Source: Fidelibacterota bacterium (GTDB lineage: Bacteria > Marinisomatota > Marinisomatia > Marinisomatales > TCS55). Taken from it: a DNA stretch of 12,821 nt. How positions within the stretch are numbered: position 1 is the first letter of the stretch; each line of letters opens with the position of its first letter. Of the stretch, positions 6,439 to 12,821 are shown in pieces. The DNA lies in the NCBI GenBank assembly GCA_002717765.1, contig PBCB01000013.1, forward strand, positions 1-12,821, given 5' to 3'. The position numbers and the translations under genes were made by a program. The notes under the pieces were generated by a model. It searched no databases. It was not told where the DNA came from and saw only the letters and a program-made list of their open reading frames with translations.

Positions 6439-7345
6439 GTGAAATTCCAGCGGCACCTTCTAGAGTAAAGGCATAATCTAATCGACTATCCATATCCTCA
6501 AATAGTGACCAGTCAAGTCCAAGACCAACCCCCACTCTACCATTTCCAAATCCGCCTCTTAAATAATAGTGATCCAAATATTTATATTCGGCTCCAACAC
6601 GTGCGGTATACCCTATTAATTCTCCACCATTCATGACAACTCCAGCATCGGCTGTAATATATACATTACTATAATCAAAGGTTGATCCAACGCGATATAA
6701 AGTGGGGAATTGTTCAATATATACTTTTCCTCGCTCAAATATCTTATCAGTTTTCCATTGATATCTTGAATTCAAATCTTGAATCATTAAGGCTAGATTC
6801 GCACCTGATTTTGTTTTAACAAAAATACCAAAATCCATTCCAACTCCCTTACCAGTCAAATCCATTGAATTAACAGGTAGCTGATGCCTTAAGACCTTAA
6901 CATTCAACCCTAAGGATAGCCAAGGAAGCATGGTTTGCGCAAAAGAGACCATATATGCATTTTCTGAGGTTGATAAATTTTTAGTATGCTGTCCAGCTGT
7001 ATTTCTTCCATCTATATTATCAACGCCTGCTCCAATCCATGCAATCCCAACAGCTGCTGATGGAGGAAGTGCCATAGAAATATTTGCCGTCATTAGTTGG
7101 CGATCAAGCATTAAAAAATGATTACTAAAACCTGCTTGTGAGTTTTTTAAATGTACAATCGATGCTGGGTTATAATAAGCCGCAAATCCTTTGTCAATTT
7201 CAGCTGTAAATGCGCTACCCATTGCAACCGCCCTTGCCGATGTTCCCATTCGTAGAAATCCACCTGCAAATGATCCTCTTTTCTGGGCTACAGAAGATGA
7301 AATAAGAATAGCAAATATAGTTGTGGTAATAATTCTTCGCATCAT
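6410..7345 (-). CDS. PorV/PorQ-family outer-membrane barrel protein (PorV-like)
   Basis: A 311-residue outer-membrane barrel. The signal peptide ends in SSSVA with Gln21 next. The mature protein opens with GFLRMGTSARAVAMGSAF...GFAAYYNPAS, the hallmark of the PorV/PorQ (UPF0164-like, FadL-related) family. The remainder is amphipathic strands separated by Gly/Asn-rich turns, ending with a terminal aromatic strand (FTYAFSF). In characterised T9SS, PorV binds cargo CTDs at the SprA translocon and shuttles them to the attachment complex. Start: ATG 7345 overlaps the preceding stop in ATGA; a second ATG is adjacent (7342), and the in-frame ATG 24 nt upstream (7369) would spoil the signal peptide. 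Neighbours are a propeller-CTD protein and a second barrel. The family is clear; distinguishing PorV from a generic PorV/PorQ paralogue needs alignment. Confidence 0.82.
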   Translation of the reverse strand: MMRRIITTTIFAILISSSVAQKRGSFAGGFLRMGTSARAVAMGSAFTAEIDKGFAAYYNPASIVHLKNSQAGFSNHFLMLDRQLMTANISMALPPSAAVGIAWIGAGVDNIDGRNTAGQHTKNLSTSENAYMVSFAQTMLPWLSLGLNVKVLRHQLPVNSMDLTGKGVGMDFGIFVKTKSGANLALMIQDLNSRYQWKTDKIFERGKVYIEQFPTLYRVGSTFDYSNVYITADAGVVMNGGELIGYTARVGAEYKYLDHYYLRGGFGNGRVGVGLGLDWSLFEDMDSRLDYAFTLEGAAGISHVFTYAFSF

Positions 7346-8988
7346 TTCACCACAATCAGTTTTATCCATTCAACTTTTTCATCAAATTCCAAACGTATAA
7401 AATAAACCCCGTTATCAACTATTCGACCGCTTGCATCTTTTCCATTCCATTTAAAGGAGCCTGTGCTCGTTCTTCTGCGATCAAACTCTTTATGCGCTAC
7501 TTTTTCCATCGCAAAATTGAAAACATCCATTTTCACTACAAATGATACTTTCACATTTATATTGATATGAACATATCCATCTCCTTGAAGCTGATTGTGT
7601 TCATAAGGAGAAAATGGGTTAGGATAGGCATATGCTTTTTTTGGATCATAGCTAGTTCGATATATTTGCCAGTTACTTCCTTGGGCATTCATTGCACGAG
7701 CTAGGCCATCCCAAGAGCTAATCCAAATTGTAACATCAGAAGAATAAAAAGGACGTTTATCGTATGATACAGCTACAACTTCATTGCTTAAAACCTCATC
7801 AATCTTATATGTTCCTGTAGAGCCAATTTCAAGTGCTTGTTTTGCAGGTTTATATTTTGCCCATGCCTTGGCTATATCTGCTGGGTCATCAATGATCGTT
7901 TTCCATAAGCCAGACTTTGTAGCAACTAATACTATTGAGTCTGATGCTGTAATATTATATGCTCTTTCACCAATTAGCGTAGAATTCCAAGTATCGCCAC
8001 CATCAATGGAGTAGCTCACGCCATTTACTTCACCTTGTTCAGCTAAAACAGTGGCCGCCCAAATGATATTATAACCTTTATACCTTTGAATAGCCAAATC
8101 AACAACAAATCCGCCAGAAAGGCCATCTGCATTTGGAGTATAGTGAGTCCAATTAATGCATCCATTGGCCCCTATTAATCCTCGATTGATTCCATTAGCT
8201 GTACCAACCCACACTGTGTCAGAATAGCTAATTACTGAAAATGCTTTATGATTATGATTTCCGCCATCGATTGGGTCTCTTGGATTTAGATAAAAATCTT
8301 TGAGAATGCTGCCGCTAGATGTGGTGATGTAACTTGATTCATCGCACGTATTTAGAGTTTGGTCATTGTCTTGAGGTAGGGGAATTCGTTGCCATATTTT
8401 GGTTGAAGTATTATAGCGCCTTAGGCCTCCAGCCCAACTCGTTATATAAATATTGTTCCCATTAATAGAGGCATCATATGTCACGTTTGCTTCTTTAACC
8501 GTTATTGGAAGACCTCTAAAAAAACGTTTTGCAAATGGGGAAAGTGAATCAGCCTCGGTATCAACTAACTGGTTGAAGTATGTCCAGCTTATAGTATTTC
8601 CTGTAGAATTTGATGAATAAATCAATCCATTTCCGATTGTAATATTTTCACCACTTTTAGCAAAAGCTGCAAATAAAGAATTACCATTAACGGCAAGTGC
8701 AGAAACTGCTCCGTCAGGTGTAGAGGCTGATGCTTGGCCTTCTTGAATATCCTTATTTGAAGTCAAAGTATAGATTGATGAGGTATCTCTTAATACTGCT
8801 AAACCAGTTCCAGTGCCAAGCCAGAGCAATGTATCAGATTGCGGTTCAATATCTCCAATGATATTTGTTTTTAAACCACGGTGTGCGCTACTATCAAAAT
8901 TGATAGATTTCATTTTGTAGTATTGGGGGAGCATATTTTGCCCAAGCAATAAAGAGGAAATCGCTAATATGGTAACAAATTTCTTCAT
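7342..8988 (-). CDS. Beta-propeller-like surface protein with T9SS sorting domain (PorZ-like architecture)
   Basis: A 548-residue exported protein. A signal peptide (MKKFVTILAISSLLLG) is followed by Gln17. Most of the mature part (about 40-445) consists of propeller-like blades with recurring motifs such as LLWLGTGTGLAVL, NIYITSWAGGLRRY, DTVWVGTANGINRG and VTIWISSWDGLARA. The C-terminal domain (about 452-548) opens with AYAYPNPFSP and has the FKWNGKDASGR...NGVYFIRL strands of FlgD-like/T9SS type A sorting domains. Porphyromonas PorZ likewise combines beta-propellers with a CTD and works in the attachment complex with PorU, PorV and PorQ. Here the gene precedes the PorV-like and PorQ-like genes with a 4-nt overlap. 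PorZ function is inferred from architecture and position, not from recognisable sequence identity. It could instead be an ordinary T9SS cargo protein. Confidence 0.78.
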   Translation of the reverse strand: MKKFVTILAISSLLLGQNMLPQYYKMKSINFDSSAHRGLKTNIIGDIEPQSDTLLWLGTGTGLAVLRDTSSIYTLTSNKDIQEGQASASTPDGAVSALAVNGNSLFAAFAKSGENITIGNGLIYSSNSTGNTISWTYFNQLVDTEADSLSPFAKRFFRGLPITVKEANVTYDASINGNNIYITSWAGGLRRYNTSTKIWQRIPLPQDNDQTLNTCDESSYITTSSGSILKDFYLNPRDPIDGGNHNHKAFSVISYSDTVWVGTANGINRGLIGANGCINWTHYTPNADGLSGGFVVDLAIQRYKGYNIIWAATVLAEQGEVNGVSYSIDGGDTWNSTLIGERAYNITASDSIVLVATKSGLWKTIIDDPADIAKAWAKYKPAKQALEIGSTGTYKIDEVLSNEVVAVSYDKRPFYSSDVTIWISSWDGLARAMNAQGSNWQIYRTSYDPKKAYAYPNPFSPYEHNQLQGDGYVHININVKVSFVVKMDVFNFAMEKVAHKEFDRRRTSTGSFKWNGKDASGRIVDNGVYFIRLEFDEKVEWIKLIVVK

Positions 8989-9812
8989 TTAACAACTATC
9001 GTTCTTTTAGCAGTGTCGCTATATGCATTCGAAAGGTCTTGCGCTTCAAAAATCCAATGATATGTTCCTTGTAGGGCTGTTTCAGAAATAGAGATTGTCC
9101 GAGAAAATGTTCCATCTCCTTTTTGCAAATCACCCGAACCATTAGAGCCGCCGCCATCATCGAGCAGAAGAATGGGGTTTCCATTATTCATCATTGAGTC
9201 TAGGCCAACATGATAGGATCTAAAAAATACCCTTTTTATATCATCCAACCCATTTGCATCTGAAGCAGATGCGGTAACAGAAAATTTTACAGTATTCATA
9301 ATGTTGGGGTCCGCATTAGAAGATGGCCTATCAACACTTTTCGGCAAAACAACAGCTCCTATCTTTGGATGAATATTCCCTAAAATGAATGGATTTAAAT
9401 CGGATTCAATAAATCTATTATTATATATTCCTAATACAGATAAAAATACTGAATCTTTAGCGCCGCTTGGAATAATATTTGAAATTATTGAGTTTGAATT
9501 TGGAATCCTTCGAGAAAAAATATTGTCATTTGAAAGTATATCACCCTTTGTTCCATCATCAAATAATTTTAAAGTGTCACTTGTATTTTGCTGATCAACT
9601 CCTTTCCATAATACCTCAACTGAATCAAGTGAAGTATTCATATAAGTATTATTTACCATCGCCGAAACAAATAGCTTATTCGAACCTTGAAGATAGTCAA
9701 AATTGACATCTGTAATTGGAAAGGGTTCTTTGCTTGATTGCGGTTCTTCGCAACCAATAAATAGCAAACACAGGCTAATAATTGAACTTAATGGATATAT
9801 CTTAATTGTCAT
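8985..9812 (-). CDS. Lipoprotein with two Asp/Gly-rich repeats
   Basis: A 275-residue predicted lipoprotein: the signal peptide ends in the lipobox LFIGC (Cys21). Two related halves follow. Each has a beta-rich segment and a similar acidic loop: LKLFDDGTKGD-(5)-NDNIFSRRI at about 81-103 and ILLLDDGGGSNGSGD-(4)-GDGTFSRTI at about 214-240. This 'DDG-x-GD-x-DG-x-F-S' pattern recurs in FCB surface proteins next to Ig-like strands and looks suited to binding calcium. The end (YHWIFEAQDLSNAYSDTAKRTIVV) reads like an Ig-like or cadherin-like strand pair. It starts at an ATG overlapping the end of the cyclase-like gene by 11 nt, and its stop overlaps the propeller gene start (ATGA). Its role is unknown; the position suggests an accessory part of the secretion/attachment cluster. 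Confidence 0.75.
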   Translation of the reverse strand: MTIKIYPLSSIISLCLLFIGCEEPQSSKEPFPITDVNFDYLQGSNKLFVSAMVNNTYMNTSLDSVEVLWKGVDQQNTSDTLKLFDDGTKGDILSNDNIFSRRIPNSNSIISNIIPSGAKDSVFLSVLGIYNNRFIESDLNPFILGNIHPKIGAVVLPKSVDRPSSNADPNIMNTVKFSVTASASDANGLDDIKRVFFRSYHVGLDSMMNNGNPILLLDDGGGSNGSGDLQKGDGTFSRTISISETALQGTYHWIFEAQDLSNAYSDTAKRTIVVK

Positions 9813-10719
9813 TTTTATTATAAATATGATTTACTAATAAGGTTCCTACTTGATATAATCCTTCAGGGGAGCAATTCTGTACAATATCATTATGCGTATG
9901 ATGAAAATTGACAGTTTCATTTGGATAGTCGAAATCAATGATATCAATAGCTGGTATTCCTGCAATCTCATAGAGTGGGACATGGTCATCAAAAATAGAA
10001 TCCTTTGCCTGCTTCTTAAATGCGTTCAGGCCCAGTTTTTCTGCTAATTCCCATAATTCTAAAACTAGCGATGCATTTTGCTGGTATGAAATTCGTTCAA
10101 TATAGAATTGAGGCTGTCTATCAGCAATCATATCAATGTTGATCGCATATTCAGGATATTGTATTGGTAGATTACGTGCAAAATACTGCGAACCTTTACA
10201 ATACGTCCATGAATCTCCAGGTACGCCATAATCCTCTGCATCAAATAACACCAAACTGATACCAATAGGTGGAGGATTGTCTTTCAAGATATGTGCTAAT
10301 TCTAAAATCACAGCAATGCCACTAGCGCCATCATTCGCACCTAAGATTGGTGTATTTTTTCTCATGATACTACCAGTATCAGCCCAGGGCCTAGTATCCC
10401 AATGAGCAGAAATCATAATTTGTTTTGAAGATGCTGAGTTAAATTGAGCTATCACATTATTCATTGACACTTTTATTCCCGTTCGCGGCATTTCATCTTC
10501 AAATGACTGGGTAAAGACTGTATCTGCAAGGCTTTTGAGCGTTTTTAAGTAATAATTAAGGGCATTTTTATGTCCTTCAGATCCTGGATTGCGTGGCCCA
10601 AAATTGCATTGCTCAACTAAATACTGAAAAGCATTTTCTCCACTAAAGAGCGGGGTCTTTGGTTGACAGCTGGCCAAAGCTATCATTAACAAAAATGAGC
10701 TATAATTAAATTTTTTCAT
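9802..10719 (-). CDS. M28-family zinc lipoprotein, probable glutaminyl-peptide cyclotransferase
   Basis: A 305-residue lipoprotein (lipobox LASC, Cys18) with a single M28-type zinc domain. Motifs in order: FGPRNPGSEGH (40-50), ISAHWDTRPW (103-112), GANDGASG (127-134, zinc ligand Asp130), VLFDAEDYG (157-165, catalytic Glu162, zinc ligand Asp163), Asp/Ala-rich IDMIADRQ (195-202), DDHVPLYEIAGIPAIDIIDFDYP (244-266) and HHTHND (273-278, zinc His274). The pattern 'FGPR-PGSEGH ... AHWDTRP ... DDH-P-x5-GIP-x-IDIID' is typical of bacterial glutaminyl cyclases, which convert N-terminal Gln of exported proteins to pyroglutamate. The usual Trp before the zinc His is His273. A plain aminopeptidase is the alternative. 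It overlaps sprA by 1 nt (TAATG) with AGAGG upstream. Confidence 0.85.
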   Translation of the reverse strand: MKKFNYSSFLLMIALASCQPKTPLFSGENAFQYLVEQCNFGPRNPGSEGHKNALNYYLKTLKSLADTVFTQSFEDEMPRTGIKVSMNNVIAQFNSASSKQIMISAHWDTRPWADTGSIMRKNTPILGANDGASGIAVILELAHILKDNPPPIGISLVLFDAEDYGVPGDSWTYCKGSQYFARNLPIQYPEYAINIDMIADRQPQFYIERISYQQNASLVLELWELAEKLGLNAFKKQAKDSIFDDHVPLYEIAGIPAIDIIDFDYPNETVNFHHTHNDIVQNCSPEGLYQVGTLLVNHIYNKNDN

Positions 10720-12821
10720 TATCCTCTGATAGCCAAATTAACATCAAATCCAAAATCCCTATCTACTTTTTTACCTGTGTGCTTAGAATCATTCTCACGA
10801 TATTCCCATACCATACTACCGCTTACTGATTTTGAAAAAGAATAAGTTAAGCGAAGGCCTGATTTCCAACTTGATGTAAAAGTAGTTTCAGCAAATTTTG
10901 TCGCTTCTTGAGCTTTCTGTAATGTTCTATTTTTATTCATATCAAAATTAAATGTGAAATTAATCTGATTATTTACCTTATAATTATCAAAAAATGGTAC
11001 CGGAATACTAAAACCTCCTTTATGTGCATAATTTGCAGATAAAAGGTATGACTGGTCATTAAAAATCTTTTGTCCGCCATTTGCAGTGATTTCTTTTGAT
11101 AATGTTCGATTATGTCTCATATTTATCGAAACACCTTTCTTTAATGCAACAGTTGCCCCTATCAATGGTGTAAAGTTCATATTCACTCGAGAAGTTCTCT
11201 GATTATCTCTATAATTTGAAATAAAATCATCTATTGCAAAAAAGGAGATTGGTGGTCCGGCAAATTGGTCAAACTGCCATGATCTGCTTTCTTTTCCAGT
11301 GGTAGCATGATCAAAACTAAGCGAATTTACATATTTACTTATAAATTTATTTCTCTCTAATCCGGTAAGTCTAACCGACCAGCCAACAAAAGGAAACCCA
11401 TTTTCTAAAAACGATCCGTAAGAAAGATAATCTCTGGAAACCGATCTTTGCTCTAAACCAGATCCCCTTAAATTACTTGACACATTTTGTGCATAATTAA
11501 ATGAGATATTTATCATGCGAGTTAAACTTAATCCCGAACGTATAGAAAAATCTCTTTTTCGGTCAAAGTTGCCAGTATTAGAACCTACTTGGCTTGAATG
11601 ATTCAATCCATGATCTCTTTCCATTCCCAGTCTATATGTAAAAGGGGCTTCCCCAATAACACCTAAGCCAGTTTTATTAAAATTCTCATTATAGGAAATA
11701 TTTACTGGACTAAACTTTTTTGTAATATTATACATTGATTTTAAAACTTTATTATCCTTCTTTTCTTTCTCTGTAGATGACTTATCATCATTCTGCTGCG
11801 ATGAAACATCAAAGCCGCTATCTTCTTCTGAGATAGGCTTTCCTGGTGTTCGTCTGCGAGATCTGGAGGAAGTATTTCGCGTCGGCTTTCGTACTGCACT
11901 CCCTCTCGAATTAGAAGGTTTGTAAAAAAGCTCAACTAATCTAGTTGGCGATAAAGTGACACCAGAAGACAGCCTTAATTGGCTAGAGATATTTGAACCT
12001 TCAATATTTTTATCACGAGATTTATTCCAGCGATAGTTTGAAGAATAGCTGAAAGAAGGTTTTAGCCAATCAAAAAGTGTGGGAGAAAAAGATGAATTAA
12101 AATTTTCAGTGATATCAGAAATAAATCCAACATCACCTTTCATAAGCGAATTAATTTGATAACCTCTTGAATCGGTCATATTGCTATTAATTGATCGATT
12201 ATATTTTGTTGAAATAATTTCGGTCAACTTGTAATCCATACTGTAAGACTGGCTCAGGCCAAAATTATAATCATCGGGAGATTTTTCACCTTTTCTAGGT
12301 GTTCTTTGGGAAAGCTGTTCATTATAATTTACCGAAGCATTCACTGCTGTTGGCGTATAGTATAGATGTGTTTTCCCAAGTTTTTCTCCAATCCATGGAA
12401 CTGATGACATCCATTTAAGGGGCATGACATAATTATTCCTTCCAAATGGAAGGGCGTAGCTCAACCCACCTGAATAGGTTTCATTTAATATTTCCTTTTG
12501 TATCTCATTTGAAGCAGATCGCCTATTTAGGCTAAATCTAGTTTTTAAACGATCTAACGTATATTTTATAATCTTGTTATCAGATTTTGAAGTTTTAGAA
12601 GCCGATACCGTCATGCTCATAGAATTATTGATATTCAAAATGGAGTCAGGTGGAGAAGATTGATCTACTAATACATCTTGGCCAGGAAAGAATTTTGGCT
12701 TATTAACTGCATTAGCAAAGCTTGTAGATACGGGTATTTTTATGCCCCACTCGGATGGAAGAAGTCTATCAAGGTTAAAACCGGCATTAATATTTAGACT
12801 TTCATTTGACTGATTTGATCC
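10719..12821 (-). CDS. sprA: SprA/Sov-type T9SS outer-membrane translocon protein, C-terminal part
   Basis: The last 700 residues of a larger protein; the frame is open through the right edge, so the start and most of the protein are missing. The visible part opens with NINAGFNLDRLLPSEWGIKIP-VSTSFANAV-KPKFFP, a SprA-family repeat segment (Asp-Arg-x-Leu-Pro-x-x-Trp-Gly-x-x-x-Pro). It continues with long, Ser/Asn/Tyr-rich amphipathic strands (SPTLFDWLKPSFSYSSNYRW, LTYSFSKSVSGSMVWEYREND) and ends in RDFGFDVNLAIRG. SprA forms the giant 36-strand pore through which T9SS cargo leaves. A highly charged tract (about 11739-11912) interrupts the barrel pattern and is probably a loop. It is the most upstream gene visible in the coupled cluster, overlapping the next gene by 1 nt. 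A TTG at 12638 is internal, not the start. Confidence 0.85.
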   Translation of the reverse strand, partial: GSNQSNESLNINAGFNLDRLLPSEWGIKIPVSTSFANAVNKPKFFPGQDVLVDQSSPPDSILNINNSMSMTVSASKTSKSDNKIIKYTLDRLKTRFSLNRRSASNEIQKEILNETYSGGLSYALPFGRNNYVMPLKWMSSVPWIGEKLGKTHLYYTPTAVNASVNYNEQLSQRTPRKGEKSPDDYNFGLSQSYSMDYKLTEIISTKYNRSINSNMTDSRGYQINSLMKGDVGFISDITENFNSSFSPTLFDWLKPSFSYSSNYRWNKSRDKNIEGSNISSQLRLSSGVTLSPTRLVELFYKPSNSRGSAVRKPTRNTSSRSRRRTPGKPISEEDSGFDVSSQQNDDKSSTEKEKKDNKVLKSMYNITKKFSPVNISYNENFNKTGLGVIGEAPFTYRLGMERDHGLNHSSQVGSNTGNFDRKRDFSIRSGLSLTRMINISFNYAQNVSSNLRGSGLEQRSVSRDYLSYGSFLENGFPFVGWSVRLTGLERNKFISKYVNSLSFDHATTGKESRSWQFDQFAGPPISFFAIDDFISNYRDNQRTSRVNMNFTPLIGATVALKKGVSINMRHNRTLSKEITANGGQKIFNDQSYLLSANYAHKGGFSIPVPFFDNYKVNNQINFTFNFDMNKNRTLQKAQEATKFAETTFTSSWKSGLRLTYSFSKSVSGSMVWEYRENDSKHTGKKVDRDFGFDVNLAIRG

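Noticed and set aside
12638..12638. TTG at 12638 as the start of the SprA-like protein.
   Set aside because: The frame continues upstream to the window edge with clear SprA-type sequence (AGFNLDRLLPSEWG), so the gene is truncated by the window.

Overview
The window looks like a piece of an AT-rich chromosome from the Fibrobacterota-Chlorobiota-Bacteroidota (FCB) superphylum, perhaps a marine lineage such as Candidatus Neomarinimicrobiota. The group-level call rests on a SprA-type giant outer-membrane protein, PorV/PorQ-type barrels, and two proteins with C-terminal 'YPNP' sorting domains of the type IX secretion system (T9SS). The exact phylum is inference. There is no mobile element, tRNA, rRNA or CRISPR array, and coding density is close to complete.

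Layout. On the + strand at the left, three co-directional genes (2-1609) encode a 5'-truncated small-residue-rich membrane protein, a BamE/SmpA-like lipoprotein and a second lipoprotein. They converge on a long minus-strand series that fills the rest of the window. Read in its own direction (right to left), this runs: the C-terminal 700 residues of SprA (open at the right edge), an M28/glutaminyl-cyclase-like lipoprotein, a lipoprotein with two Asp-Gly-rich repeats, a beta-propeller-like protein with a T9SS sorting domain, a PorV-like barrel, a PorQ-like barrel, a divergent polysaccharide deacetylase, and an extracellular nuclease with PKD and T9SS sorting domains. These eight genes overlap one another by 1 to about 29 nt with no intergenic space, so they look like one translationally coupled transcription unit whose promoter lies outside the window. 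After a 33-nt gap come a NudB-like Nudix hydrolase and, 13 nt further on, a Bcp/PrxQ peroxiredoxin.

The strongest finding is in that last gene. Its frame is open for 151 codons except for one TGA, which sits exactly at the peroxidatic cysteine codon (codon 44, in the PxxxTxxC motif). A compact stem-loop with a bulged U follows 15 nt downstream, as expected of a bacterial SECIS. TGA ends at least four other genes in the window, so it is not a reassigned sense codon here. I annotate the gene as a selenocysteine-containing peroxiredoxin with Cys80 as likely resolving residue. A conventional gene finder would report only the truncated 84-residue C-terminus.

How the genes may work together. The minus-strand cluster gathers the presumed T9SS translocon (SprA), its barrel partners (PorV/PorQ), a propeller-CTD protein reminiscent of PorZ, a T9SS cargo nuclease, and a probable glutaminyl cyclase. 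Three exported products of the cluster have Gln directly after the predicted signal peptidase cleavage site, which are candidate substrates for that cyclase. The cluster can therefore be read as a T9SS secretion, N-terminal capping and surface-attachment unit. The Nudix hydrolase and selenoperoxiredoxin are housekeeping or oxidative-damage functions at its end.
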